Shown here: positions 1-9,544 of the stretch, piece by piece
Position numbering within the stretch: position 1 is the stretch's first letter
Layout of the letters: each line of letters begins with the position of its first letter
DNA from: Lachnospiraceae bacterium
Lineage (GTDB): Bacteria > Bacillota > Clostridia > Lachnospirales > Lachnospiraceae
Length of the DNA stretch: 42,136 bases
Direction of reading: 5' to 3'
NCBI GenBank assembly: GCA_900766925.1
Contig: CAAFXG010000323.1
Location: 1-42,136, forward strand
Notes under the pieces: model-generated
The model's database searches: none
Told to the model about the DNA's origin: nothing
The model's input: only the letters and a program-made list of their open reading frames with translations
Translations under genes and position numbers: made by a program

Positions 1-1091
1 AGAATGCAATCGCTATAAACGCTCGCCTTCTCTATCTTGTACGCTAGTGCATCCTTATATGGAAGCTGTTCATGAATAAGCCCCCAGATAGCCCTTGTCT
101 GCACTCCGCGCTCCTCCAATGCAGTTATTATCTCCCGCATCGAAGCCTTAACCTTGGTTTTATCTATCTTTAAGGAATAGAACCATTTGTTTGATGAAAT
201 GTCATCCCTAAACTCCATCAAATCACACAAATCGTAATCCTTAAACACTCTACTATATATATCGTAATTTTTCTGCTTTCTGTTTACAAATTCCGGCAAT
301 TCTTCCATCTGTGCCACACCAAGTGCAGCCTGTACATTAGTCATCCGGTAATTATAGCCCACCTCGTTGTGAATATAGTAATGCACATCATCCTTTGCCT
401 GGGTTGACAAATATCTCATATGTTCAACATTATCTTTATTCAAAGCGGTTACAGCGCCACCGCCACCGGTTGTTATTATCTTGTTTCCGTTAAAGGAATA
501 TGCTCCAAAATCACCTATTGTTCCTGCATATTTACCGGCATATTTACCGGAAATATATTTCGTTCCGAGAGCTTCTGTCGAATCCTCAATAACCGAAAGG
601 TTATAACTACCCGCAATATCCATTATTGCTTCCATATCTGCCATATTTCCAAAGACATGAACCACAACCGCAGCTTTAACATGTTTACCCGTCGCATTAT
701 GAACTAATTTATCATCTATAAATGAACACTCGTCTTCACAGAATTCCCTTAGCTTGACAGGATCCATGCAAAGACTATCATCGCAGTCCATGAATACAGG
801 CTCAGCAAACTGATATCTGACCGGATTAACCGCTGCAATAAATGTAAGTGTCGGAACAATAACCATATCCCCAGGAAGTACTCCGGCCTCTACCAGTGAT
901 AAATGCAATGCAGACGTTCCACTCTGGCAGGCTGCAACCTCCGGAGTTCCAAGGTAATCTGCCATTGTCTTTTCTAATTTATTTATATAAGCCCCACCTG
1001 TAGATACCCAGCCTTGTTCAATTGCATCATCCACATATTTACGTTCATTTCCTTCAAAATTAGGAATAGACAATGGTATAAATCGTCCCAT
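1..1091 (-). CDS. legC: LegC-type PLP-dependent sugar aminotransferase (3' end outside window)
   Basis: DegT/DnrJ/EryC1 (StrS) family aminotransferase that should transfer an amino group to a 4-keto-6-deoxy UDP-sugar, a step toward legionaminic-type nonulosonic acids. The reading frame is open from 1091 to the window edge (363 codons, no stop), so the C-terminus is missing. It begins MGRFIPLSIPNFEGNE, has the cofactor-region stretch ACQSGTSALHLSL, the EDSTEALG stretch, and SFNGNKIITTGGGG, in which the lysine is the expected PLP Schiff-base residue. The start at 1091 has AGGAGG 8 nt upstream. A dehydratase that would make its keto-sugar substrate lies two genes upstream, which supports the pathway call. 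Another StrS-family transaminase acting on a related sugar is the main alternative. The remaining pathway genes are presumably further left, which is inference. Confidence 0.85.
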   Translation of the reverse strand, partial: MGRFIPLSIPNFEGNERKYVDDAIEQGWVSTGGAYINKLEKTMADYLGTPEVAACQSGTSALHLSLVEAGVLPGDMVIVPTLTFIAAVNPVRYQFAEPVFMDCDDSLCMDPVKLREFCEDECSFIDDKLVHNATGKHVKAAVVVHVFGNMADMEAIMDIAGSYNLSVIEDSTEALGTKYISGKYAGKYAGTIGDFGAYSFNGNKIITTGGGGAVTALNKDNVEHMRYLSTQAKDDVHYYIHNEVGYNYRMTNVQAALGVAQMEELPEFVNRKQKNYDIYSRVFKDYDLCDLMEFRDDISSNKWFYSLKIDKTKVKASMREIITALEERGVQTRAIWGLIHEQLPYKDALAYKIEKASVYSDCI

Positions 1092-1132
1092 TTCATATAC
1101 CTCCTGCTAACGGCAAACCTACATTTTATAAT

Positions 1133-3136
1133 TTAAATAGCATACATATAACATTCATCAGATACTATATCTTTTTTGACATATCGATAATAAAACTTAT
1201 ACTCATCACAATAGCTGCTTATCATATTTGCTAATTTCCACAAGTCTTCTTTTACAAAATTGACTTTTATAATAATATTGGGTTTATTTTTTTCAATATA
1301 TTTTCCTAATAAGCGCAAAACTATTTCGCCCATTCTTTCATTTAATATTGAGATTAAACCAACACTATCACCAAATACTTCAGAAAAATCTATATGTGCC
1401 AATACATCTGTTTCACAAACATCACAACATACATTTTCTTTCAAACATATTCTGTTAAATTTTTGTTTATCAGCTTCATTACCTACAAATATATTGTTAT
1501 TTTTATATGGATAAAAATGTGCAAAATCTAATATATTCTCCATCAAAATTGGGAGAAAATGCACTGCAGATTTTTCAGTTTCACTATTTAACAAAGAAAA
1601 ATCCCAACATTTTACCATATTCCCTTCATGAATACTTTTTATATATTTATAATCCAAGCTGGACCTATATCTTACAATGTTGCACAAAACTTCCTTTGAA
1701 TAAATATCTCCCAACGAATTGTATAACCATACATATTCCCCTAAATTATTTTTTAATTCAGAGATGCTGCAATCATATGCTCCACTTTCATATGAATACG
1801 AAACTAAAAATTGTCTATATATATCATTTGTATTATTTTTAGGTCTATTTTTATCCAAATGCATATTTTGGTGCATTTTAGCCGATAATAACTCACATTC
1901 CTTTTGATTCAAATAATTGATTATATCATTGTAGCTATAATCAATTACTGTATCTGTATTAACATATTCTACATTGCTGATATGGGTATTTTTTTCGTAT
2001 ATATCCTTTATTTGCAATGCACGTTGTGCCCATAAATGTTTACCCTGTACCTTTTCATATGCTCTATCAGCCATTTCCTGCAACCTGCTTTGATTCAACA
2101 ACAATTCCCTTATTTCATCTACAAGCTCATCAAGCATCGGCCAACGATAAAATAATAAATCTTTTCCATCTTCAAAAAGCTCCAAAAAATACTTATTCTG
2201 CTCAGTAACACATACACCCCCACATAATATTGTAGAAAAAACTCTCTCGTGAGAACCGTCAAAAAATAAAGGAAGCTTATTTAATACAATTTTTGAGTTG
2301 CTCATAACCTTCAAAGCTTCTTCATAATTTACAGGTCCATGTACTCGTAAATATTCTGATTTACCCATACACTCCCAACCCATACCATATATATCTACAT
2401 AAATTCCGTTTTTATTAAGCTTTTCAATAAATTCCTTACGTTGTTTCAGTCTTATATACGAATCAACTACTGACAAGCATTCCATTAAATCAGTAAAATC
2501 ATCAATATCTGTTTTTCCCATTTGTGACATTTTTTCAGCCACAATAACATCAATAGGTATGCCTCTCCCATTCATATTCTCATCTATTATATAATCTATT
2601 ATTTGCCTGTTCTCATATGACTGTATATTATATAGTTCTTCAAATTCACTTTCATTTCCAATAGAACCAATAAACGTGACATCTATATCTCTTTCGACTA
2701 TCATTTTTCTATTCTCATTTATCAGACTTCCACCATGAGGAACAAAAAATACATTATCTATATTCTTATAATATTTTTTTAAATATTCACAATGATTTTT
2801 ATCAATACATGATACAATATGATTTTGATTTAACCTTAACAATCGTTCATGATGGAAATATGGATGATCAACCAGGAAAGACCAAAATAAAGTATTGGTA
2901 TTTATACTAAGCCTATCTAAAATCTCAATACCCATACCATTAAATGATATAATGATATCATAATGTTTATAGAATAATACATCTCGTAATTTTAAAGCTG
3001 CATCTTTCTCATTAAAATCAAAAATGTCAACATCACATGATAACGCTCTGAATCCAATTGCTAATTCGTCAGCAAAACACTTTAGAACATCATATCTTGA
3101 CAAACCTTTCAGTATTAATACACTATTTAATTTCAA
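1133..3136 (-). CDS. CgeB-type glycosyltransferase fused to a degenerate FkbM-like domain
   Basis: 667 aa. Residues 1-385 look like a GT-B glycosyltransferase of the CgeB/Glyco_trans_1_2 type: FLVDHPYFHHER (88-99), FVPHGG (131-136), a new Rossmann strand at VTFIGSIG (153-160), YGMGWE (250-255), and the donor-site segment with SHERVFSTILCGG (295-307) followed by FEDGKDLLFY. Residues about 440-667 align by eye with the second half of the FkbM methyltransferase at 14209-15375: EYVWLYNSLGDIYSKEVLCNIV matches a similar helix there, and EYKFYYRY near the end matches DYKFYLRY. The FkbM catalytic landmarks (VDLGAYTGDT and KMDIEGAE) are absent, so methyl transfer is unlikely. It sits between the dehydratase and the aminotransferase of the nonulosonic pathway, suggesting it acts on flagellin or on another glycan made here. 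Donor and acceptor cannot be read from sequence. Confidence 0.75.
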   Translation of the reverse strand: MKLNSVLILKGLSRYDVLKCFADELAIGFRALSCDVDIFDFNEKDAALKLRDVLFYKHYDIIISFNGMGIEILDRLSINTNTLFWSFLVDHPYFHHERLLRLNQNHIVSCIDKNHCEYLKKYYKNIDNVFFVPHGGSLINENRKMIVERDIDVTFIGSIGNESEFEELYNIQSYENRQIIDYIIDENMNGRGIPIDVIVAEKMSQMGKTDIDDFTDLMECLSVVDSYIRLKQRKEFIEKLNKNGIYVDIYGMGWECMGKSEYLRVHGPVNYEEALKVMSNSKIVLNKLPLFFDGSHERVFSTILCGGVCVTEQNKYFLELFEDGKDLLFYRWPMLDELVDEIRELLLNQSRLQEMADRAYEKVQGKHLWAQRALQIKDIYEKNTHISNVEYVNTDTVIDYSYNDIINYLNQKECELLSAKMHQNMHLDKNRPKNNTNDIYRQFLVSYSYESGAYDCSISELKNNLGEYVWLYNSLGDIYSKEVLCNIVRYRSSLDYKYIKSIHEGNMVKCWDFSLLNSETEKSAVHFLPILMENILDFAHFYPYKNNNIFVGNEADKQKFNRICLKENVCCDVCETDVLAHIDFSEVFGDSVGLISILNERMGEIVLRLLGKYIEKNKPNIIIKVNFVKEDLWKLANMISSYCDEYKFYYRYVKKDIVSDECYMYAI

Positions 3137-3183
3137 TTTTCGTCCTCCCCAAAGCTATATGTCAAGCTTTTCTTCCATCTGTT

Positions 3184-4392
3184 CTACATTTTTGAATCAA
3201 GAGATTTACCCTTTTCTATATGCTCAAAATTAGGAATATAATTCTTGATTATAGCCACAATTTCTTCCTTGGTTGTATTCGTCTTTGTAAACGTAGCCTC
3301 AAGATCAAAAAATAATTTCTCCACCGAAGCAAAGTCAACAAGCGCTTTGTCAGTTATTACACCAAGTGAAGTAAATCTATCCATATCAACACATTCTTCA
3401 TCTGTAAAGAACTCCTCATACGCCTTCTCACCGGAAGTATTAGACACTGAATAATGCACAGGATAATATACACTGCCCCTCTTCAAATCCTCTGCCTTAG
3501 CTATTGCATCTGCGTCAGATTCACATTCAAGCACCTTATAACCATTTTCCTCCAAAAGTGCCGTCGCAATTGCATCAAAGGTCATCATCTGCGCTTCCTT
3601 TAGCTTCGGAAAAAATATCTCCCTGTTATTCCCCAGCATACATGACAGCATACATATCTGCCCACTCTCCTCAGGCGAGACAAAATACCTCGTCACATCC
3701 GAAGGAGCAGAAAGTGGCTGTAATTTTTGAATACGTGCAAGGAAACCCGCAGGCAATGAACCATTCGAGAATGCGACATTTGCAAATCTTGCAGTTTTAA
3801 CAGGGAATTTATCAGAATATGAGAAAATAACATCCTCCATAATTCTTTTGCTCGCGCCCATAATATTAACAGGATTCGCAGCCTTATCAGTAGATACACA
3901 GAAATACTCCTCGGGAGGAAATTCGACAAGTAAGTCTAACAGCTTTTTAGCATTAAGAACATTATTCTGAAGCAACGCCTCCACAGAATAAATATCCTTC
4001 TCTGAGCGCACATGCTTATGTGCCGAAAAATTAGCAACTATATCAAAGCCCTTGCGATTAATAAACATTTTTCTAAATACAGGAGAAGCAAAATCCATCG
4101 GATAAGTAACATAGTCCTCCGGAACATACATCCCCTCTGTCGACCTTAAATCTCTTGTCAGCTCAGCAAGACCATTTTCATTTATATCCACAACAACCAG
4201 ACTTCCCGGTCTAAAGGCAAGCACTGCCTTGATAAATGAAGAACCTATACTGCCTGCACCTCCAATTACAAGCACGCTTTTGTCTTTGATTTTGGCGGTT
4301 AGTTCATCTTTGTTTTCAATAATCTCCGGTTCAAACATACTGCCCTGACGTTTCGTAACATATTGTGATATGAATGTATTTAAATCGAACAT
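3184..4392 (-). CDS. CapD/FlaA1-type UDP-sugar 4,6-dehydratase
   Basis: 402-aa extended short-chain dehydrogenase of the Polysacc_synt_2 class, soluble and without the membrane helices of long CapD proteins. The NAD(P) Rossmann motif GGAGSIGSSF is near residues 44-53, followed by VVVDINENGL. The active-site region reads STDKAANPVNIMGASKRIMED, in which the usual YxxxK tyrosine is replaced by Met, as happens in this dehydratase branch. The expected reaction is conversion of UDP-GlcNAc to a 4-keto-6-deoxy sugar, feeding the LegC-type aminotransferase at 1-1091. It is read in the same direction as that gene and the intervening glycosyltransferase, so the three probably form one operon. Whether the product is legionaminic, pseudaminic or a simpler amino sugar such as bacillosamine cannot be decided without the genes further left. 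Confidence 0.85.
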   Translation of the reverse strand: MFDLNTFISQYVTKRQGSMFEPEIIENKDELTAKIKDKSVLVIGGAGSIGSSFIKAVLAFRPGSLVVVDINENGLAELTRDLRSTEGMYVPEDYVTYPMDFASPVFRKMFINRKGFDIVANFSAHKHVRSEKDIYSVEALLQNNVLNAKKLLDLLVEFPPEEYFCVSTDKAANPVNIMGASKRIMEDVIFSYSDKFPVKTARFANVAFSNGSLPAGFLARIQKLQPLSAPSDVTRYFVSPEESGQICMLSCMLGNNREIFFPKLKEAQMMTFDAIATALLEENGYKVLECESDADAIAKAEDLKRGSVYYPVHYSVSNTSGEKAYEEFFTDEECVDMDRFTSLGVITDKALVDFASVEKLFFDLEATFTKTNTTKEEIVAIIKNYIPNFEHIEKGKSLDSKM

Positions 4393-4440
4393 ATTTATCC
4401 TCTTTCTGTGTATTGTCTACAATCCGTAAAACCCATATTA

Positions 4441-4480
4441 AAAAAGAAACTATAATATAAATATATCACAGTTTCTTTTT
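4441..4480 (-). terminator. AT-rich hairpin between the LicD cluster and the dehydratase
   Basis: An 11-bp perfect inverted repeat (AAAAAGAAACT at 4441-4451 and AGTTTCTTTTT at 4470-4480) with an 18-nt loop lies just after the stop of the 676-aa LicD gene. The U-rich end suggests a weak bidirectional terminator, but the stem is low in GC. Confidence 0.5.
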
Positions 4481-4488
4481 ATTAGCCA

Positions 4489-6519
4489 TTAAAATATATC
4501 CACATTCTGAATCATTACAGGTATTCCTTTTTGCAAGCAAAGGTAGGCATATTTACTCGAATCACCATAGTAAGCATCTACACCTTCAAGGTTATCCAGG
4601 AAATAATTATTTACATCAAGTACTCCTGTATTCTCTCTAAGATATTCATCCAAAAACAGCATATACATTTGATACAACAAAGGATTATTTGACCTTAGAT
4701 AATCGTCCACTTCATCCTGCTGCTCCAATATCAGAACAATATCATTCTTATATGACTTAAATATTTCTATACTATTTTTAATTTTTTGAAGATACATACC
4801 TCCATACTGAGCAAAACCATAAACGCTTATATAATATACAATAAGCTTTTTTGCCTTGCCGTCCAATCTATAAAAGTCCTGTATCGTAATATTATTATCC
4901 TGTATATTGTCAAAATAACGATTAATAACACTATTTTTTATTACGGTTTTGTCCAACGTCTCAGCCAAAATCGCCTCAACTCTTATTTTGCTCTCCCATA
5001 TACGCCTCTTATCTTCTCCGGTTTCTTTTACAAGCCATTCAATGTGCCACTGCCTCATGTTCTCAGTTGAAACAATAACCTCATCAGCATTGACCATTCC
5101 CGGAGAAATGCATAATGGTCTTATTATTTGCATTTTATTCTCATCACTTACATCAATACTATCTAATTTAAAGTAAGGTACATATATTAATCTGTCTGTA
5201 TATTTTTTCAGCTTATCTGTAAAAAAATAAGGTGGTACACTTGTCGTATAGTTATAACAATCAAAAGGATTTTGGATTACAATAGCATCCGGATGTCTGC
5301 CTTCAATATCATATGTATTAAAATCCGTTATCTGCAGCTTATCTGCAAATAATTCACCCTCAAAATGCATTGTACCAAAGCTTCCATCCATGTTTCTTTC
5401 ATAATATGGAATAGGTATTACATGCACTTTTACATTTTCATGCTTTGACGCCTCTTTCCACATGCCCTCCATGGCAGACCAGGTTGAATATCTGTAGGGG
5501 ATAAATACTATTTCCTTTACATGTGATTTTACGTCATCTCCTGTAACCGCAGATTCATTATTGCATTCCCTAAGTTGCATATCATTTATATCTTCTAATG
5601 AAATGTCATAGATGTATGGATATTCTCCAACCATACTAATAAGCTTCTTCTCATGATTAAGATAATACGGATAATCATGCACACCACCCATTTTTGCAGG
5701 CCGCATATAATCACCATACTCAATTTTTAAAACTTCATCATATGACGCAGGCACATTTATTCTAATATTTTCAAATGGTATATTAACAATATGCTTAAAT
5801 AAATCCACAGAATATTTATGGCTATTATCCTTTATCCAATATGGCATAAGTGCAACATAACCCTCATCAGATGGCGGAAACACAGAATATAGAAGCTCCA
5901 ATGCCATATGAAGCTGTTTTGGTGGAGACAGAGTTTTGTCAATATATCCTCCTGTAAACTCCTCAATCATCGCTATTGTGCTTTCATAACCATTGTATGA
6001 GGTTGCATCACCCTGTTTAATAACCTTGGTTACAACTCCAGCTACTAATTTTCTGGCATTTTCCAATTCTTCATCAGGACTAATATAGTCTAACGGCATA
6101 ATATCAATGCCGGAAATAAAAGGAAATTGATGGAATTTCTCTAAATGCTCAGCCTCAAGATTAATTCCATTACCATTAGTCACTCTTGTCAAATAATCAT
6201 AATAGTTTTCTTCATTCTTAAGATTCAGTATTTTATATTCCTTCGGAAGCTCAAACGAAGCAACCTCATTAAATCTTATGTAATCATCCCTAAGCATGCA
6301 TATATCCATATCATCGTCCCATGGAATATAACCCCCATGTCGCACTGCACCAAGCAAGGTTCCACAATCCGCAAACCATTTTATATTATATTTTCTGCAT
6401 ACTCTGTCAATATCACAAAGGAGCTCCAACTGCGCGGCCCATGCCCTTTTCATCATTCCTGAAATAAAAAAGCCATCTCTAAACTCTTCGTCAAAAAACG
6501 AACTTGGAAACTTTAGCAT
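4489..6519 (-). CDS. LicD-family protein with a full CDP-glycerol-transferase-like C-terminal module
   Basis: About 676 aa. The N-terminal LicD (nucleotidyl/phosphotransferase) domain carries WFADCGTLLGAVRHGGYIPW followed by DDDMDI at about residues 48-73; LicD proteins move phosphocholine or related phospho-groups onto sugars. The C-terminal part looks GT-B-like and resembles CDP-glycerol glycerophosphotransferases: FIPYRYSTWSAMEGMW, then VIPIPYYERNMDGS, VIQNPFDCYNYTT, and a last segment DAYYGDSSKYAYL...GIPVMIQNV. The frame extends to a TTG at 6555, but that codon lies directly after the previous stop and lacks a ribosome site. The ATG at 6519 has GGGAGGGG upstream and aligns with the starts of its paralogues, so I chose it. 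It is the last gene of a four-gene run transcribed from 11089. Substrate and phospho-group are unknown. Confidence 0.8.
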   Translation of the reverse strand: MLKFPSSFFDEEFRDGFFISGMMKRAWAAQLELLCDIDRVCRKYNIKWFADCGTLLGAVRHGGYIPWDDDMDICMLRDDYIRFNEVASFELPKEYKILNLKNEENYYDYLTRVTNGNGINLEAEHLEKFHQFPFISGIDIMPLDYISPDEELENARKLVAGVVTKVIKQGDATSYNGYESTIAMIEEFTGGYIDKTLSPPKQLHMALELLYSVFPPSDEGYVALMPYWIKDNSHKYSVDLFKHIVNIPFENIRINVPASYDEVLKIEYGDYMRPAKMGGVHDYPYYLNHEKKLISMVGEYPYIYDISLEDINDMQLRECNNESAVTGDDVKSHVKEIVFIPYRYSTWSAMEGMWKEASKHENVKVHVIPIPYYERNMDGSFGTMHFEGELFADKLQITDFNTYDIEGRHPDAIVIQNPFDCYNYTTSVPPYFFTDKLKKYTDRLIYVPYFKLDSIDVSDENKMQIIRPLCISPGMVNADEVIVSTENMRQWHIEWLVKETGEDKRRIWESKIRVEAILAETLDKTVIKNSVINRYFDNIQDNNITIQDFYRLDGKAKKLIVYYISVYGFAQYGGMYLQKIKNSIEIFKSYKNDIVLILEQQDEVDDYLRSNNPLLYQMYMLFLDEYLRENTGVLDVNNYFLDNLEGVDAYYGDSSKYAYLCLQKGIPVMIQNVDIF

Positions 6520-6555
6520 ACGTTTTCCCCTCCCATGGGACATACCAAACTTCAA

Positions 6556-8415
6556 TTAATTAAAAATGCTCTCCCATGAACTTTTTATCTTATCTTCCCA
6601 TATAGTTCTGGTTTCTTCACCTGCGAACTCACTTAAATAATCAATATATGCCCGCCTCATTCTATCAGACTGTACCACAACATAATCTGCATTTATAACA
6701 CCTGGAACCGAACAATAATACTGCATTACCTTCTTGTCTTTTCCACAATCGGGTTCTATTTCATCAACTATAAACCATGGTATATAAACCAGCATATCTG
6801 TATATTTTTTTAGCTTATCTGAATATAATTCCGGCGAAATTGTTGTTGTATAATTACAAGCATCATATGCATTCTGAATCACAATCATATCCGGATGCTG
6901 TTTTTCCATATTATAAGTCTTATAATCGATTGTTTCCACATAATCCGGCAAGGCATTTCCTTCAAAATGCTCTTTGCCTATCTGGCCCTTTGCCAGTCGT
7001 TCGTAATATGGAATAGGCATTACCGAAGCTTCAAGTTGAGGATCAGACTTCATTTTCCTCCATAAATCCTCATACACATTCCACGCACTTGCTTTCATAG
7101 TTATAAATAACACCTGTTTTTTTCTATCAAAAAGTCGATTGATTTCATCTTCTATAGTATGTAAAATATTACATAAATTAGTTTCAATTTTTTCAGAAAT
7201 TTTCAATTTAGTATCGTTTTCCATTATACACTGACTAATTTGATATATCATTTCGCAATATTGTTCCAAAACTCTCACACATTGCAAATCCATACCAAAT
7301 CGTTTTTCTAATAAGCCACCAATTTGAATTGCATATTCCTGACATAACGCAAACAGGTCTAATACAACATCAGAATTATCAATTTGACTCACTATTTCAT
7401 TATGTGCCGTACAAATGCTATTCACAAAGTTATAAGTCTTTATCTTTACATCGTCAGCTAAAATCCTATCTTCATTTTTCAAATCATCAATATTAAAATT
7501 ATACTTAAACGGATATTTTGATACTAATTTTCTAAAGTAATCCTCCTGTTTTTCAAAGCAGGGGTACTCATGAGCTCCGCCGCCTTTAACAATCTTCTTA
7601 TAATCTCCATAATCTTCTTCAAGGATATCAGTATAATTACGCGGAATCGGTAGCTGCATATTCTCAAATTTTAGCCAATCACATCTATCAAAGCTTCCGG
7701 CATTATATTTATAACCATTATTGACCCAATCAGGCATCCATGCAACATAACTCCCCCCCTTATCTTTATACGATTGAAATATCGCTTCAACCATCAAAAA
7801 AATTTGATGTCTTATAGGCATATTTACGTCTACCTGAGTGTTGAGAAGTTCAGCCAGCTTTCTAATCTCTAATTCATATTCCTTATAGTTACTGCCATCA
7901 TCATTCATCTGGTCAGCCAAATACATGCCAAACTTCATTAACTCCATCTGTTGCTCAATATCCTTCGCATCATCAGGAATATTATCTAATGGAAATATAT
8001 CAACCCCAACTGCATATGGACATTGATGATACTTTTCAAGGAACGAATCCTCAAAACACAATCCATGATTATTAACTACTCTTGCCATAAATTGAAGATA
8101 ATCCTCATTAAAATTGCCAGGATGTAATACTCTGTATCCATCAGGTAATTGTCTGCATGCAATATCCAAAAAAGCATTGTAATCCTTTCTTAGCATGTAA
8201 ATATCCAAATCATCATCCCATGGGATATATCCACCATGTCTTACCGCACCAAGAAGTGTTCCGTATGCAGCAAACCATTTTATATTATTTGTCTTACATA
8301 CTCTGTCAATTTCACTGAGAACTTCCATTTGTGCAGCCCAATTACGTTTAATAATTCCTGATATATAGAAGCCTTCTCGAACCTCATCCTCAAAAAATGT
8401 ATGTAAAAAATCCAT
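6556..8415 (-). CDS. LicD-family protein with helical insert and half a GT-B module
   Basis: 619 aa. The LicD domain has WFAAYGTLLGAVRHGGYIPW then DDDLDI (residues 47-72). The middle, about residues 310-440, is a mostly helical segment not present in the two paralogues (for example ICTAHNEIVSQIDNSDVVLDL). It ends with only the first Rossmann half of the CDP-glycerol-transferase-like module: VLFITMKASAWNVYEDLW, VMPIPYYERLAKGQ, VIQNAYDACNYTT, YIPWF. The DAYYGD-type second half seen in the downstream paralogue is missing. The start at 8415 is ATG with GGAAGAG upstream. The stop codon abuts the frame of the next gene. Probably modifies a glycan, possibly on flagellin given the SigD-like promoter upstream of the cluster; this role is inference. 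Confidence 0.78.
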   Translation of the reverse strand: MDFLHTFFEDEVREGFYISGIIKRNWAAQMEVLSEIDRVCKTNNIKWFAAYGTLLGAVRHGGYIPWDDDLDIYMLRKDYNAFLDIACRQLPDGYRVLHPGNFNEDYLQFMARVVNNHGLCFEDSFLEKYHQCPYAVGVDIFPLDNIPDDAKDIEQQMELMKFGMYLADQMNDDGSNYKEYELEIRKLAELLNTQVDVNMPIRHQIFLMVEAIFQSYKDKGGSYVAWMPDWVNNGYKYNAGSFDRCDWLKFENMQLPIPRNYTDILEEDYGDYKKIVKGGGAHEYPCFEKQEDYFRKLVSKYPFKYNFNIDDLKNEDRILADDVKIKTYNFVNSICTAHNEIVSQIDNSDVVLDLFALCQEYAIQIGGLLEKRFGMDLQCVRVLEQYCEMIYQISQCIMENDTKLKISEKIETNLCNILHTIEDEINRLFDRKKQVLFITMKASAWNVYEDLWRKMKSDPQLEASVMPIPYYERLAKGQIGKEHFEGNALPDYVETIDYKTYNMEKQHPDMIVIQNAYDACNYTTTISPELYSDKLKKYTDMLVYIPWFIVDEIEPDCGKDKKVMQYYCSVPGVINADYVVVQSDRMRRAYIDYLSEFAGEETRTIWEDKIKSSWESIFN

Positions 8416-8509
8416 TATACAATCTCTTCCTTACTATTAATCCGGTATTATTTCTCCATTTACTATATAGAAAAATAATATAAATCGCGATAAACCCCAA
8501 TAAAAAACA

Positions 8510-9511
8510 TTAAAAAATGGGTTCATTTAATGACATAATAACCTCTAATCCATATTTCTGCGCAATATCAACGTTGATTAAGTTGTCAGTACTACGATTC
8601 GTGATATAGCCATCCACCTGACAAAACAACGCCGTTTTATGTGTTACATCACCTATATACAAATTAATATAGCAATTACAATCGTTATATGCAGCAAATA
8701 TTTCATCTAATTTGGAAACCTCTTGCCTTAATTCATATGGTATACATAGCAACAACTCATAATTTGTATCCGAATACTTTTTAATAAATTGCTCTATAAC
8801 TCTCTTGTATGTCGGAAAATCCTGCTCAAAATCAGGAAAATAAGCATATATTTTTTCTTCTCCCTGATTTTCCTTGGTTATTGGCATAATATTTATAGGT
8901 TCACAATCTCTACTATCATTGTTCTCATATTTCTCTATAAATTCATCTATATCACCATATAATTCAACTTGTCTTGCAACGACATCCTCATGTGACCAAT
9001 TCCACCATCTTATTTTATTTAGTTTTTCTATTCTTTCATTATCAAATCTGTAGCGCACAATCTTAGCAGGATTACCGGCAACAATAGCATAAGGGGGCAC
9101 GCTTTTAGTAACAACAGAATTTGCTGCTACAACAGCACCATTACCAATAACCACCCCGCCCATAATTGTTGCCCCCTCACCAATCCAGCAATCATTCATA
9201 ATCAAAATCTGCCCCTTTCTTTTTTGAGGCTTAGGTTGCAACCTTCCGGGTCCATTTATTCTTCCTTGACACGGTCTCATATAATCATGATTATTGTCTA
9301 CAATAAACTTCACATTTTTTGCAATCGAAGAATATCTTCCAATCTGCAGACAACATAAGCAGGCTTCATCAAGCTCAGTATTAAGTTCTGCATCTATAAT
9401 ATAACTATCCACTCCTATTGTTACAAGCGGAACTATACATTTATCGAACTCATAATCATATGTTGTTTCCTTGCATATAGTCCATGGCTCAACTTTTAAA
9501 TTAAATCCCAT
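8510..9511 (-). CDS. Hexapeptide-repeat (CatB-like) acetyltransferase with an extra C-terminal domain
   Basis: 333 aa. Residues about 1-185 form a left-handed beta-helix O-acetyltransferase of the CatB/xenobiotic acetyltransferase type: NNHDYMRP (53-60 region, with the usual catalytic His), WIGEGATIMGGVVIGNGAVVAANSVV hexapeptide turns (best seen as WIGEGATIMGG and IGNGAVVAANSVV), and PPYAIVAGNPAKIVRYRF. The family acetylates sugars or small acceptors using acetyl-CoA. Residues about 215-333 are an additional domain (YAYFPDFEQDFPTYKRVIEQF; DGYITNRSTDNLINVDIAQKYG) resembling tails of Lachnospiraceae glycan enzymes rather than anything in CatB. It lies between LicD genes and is co-oriented with them, so it may O-acetylate the same glycan. 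The function of the tail is unknown. Confidence 0.82.
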   Translation of the reverse strand: MGFNLKVEPWTICKETTYDYEFDKCIVPLVTIGVDSYIIDAELNTELDEACLCCLQIGRYSSIAKNVKFIVDNNHDYMRPCQGRINGPGRLQPKPQKRKGQILIMNDCWIGEGATIMGGVVIGNGAVVAANSVVTKSVPPYAIVAGNPAKIVRYRFDNERIEKLNKIRWWNWSHEDVVARQVELYGDIDEFIEKYENNDSRDCEPINIMPITKENQGEEKIYAYFPDFEQDFPTYKRVIEQFIKKYSDTNYELLLCIPYELRQEVSKLDEIFAAYNDCNCYINLYIGDVTHKTALFCQVDGYITNRSTDNLINVDIAQKYGLEVIMSLNEPIF

Positions 9512-9544
9512 AGCTTCTCCTTAAACCTTTCGAATGTCAATATA

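Noticed and set aside
6520..6555. TTG start for the 676-aa LicD gene
   Set aside because: No ribosome site precedes it; ATG at 6519 has one and matches the paralogue starts.
8416..8509. CGCGATAA in the gap between the LicD and acetyltransferase genes as a sigma-28 box
   Set aside because: It points along the plus strand, where no gene follows, and has no -35 partner.
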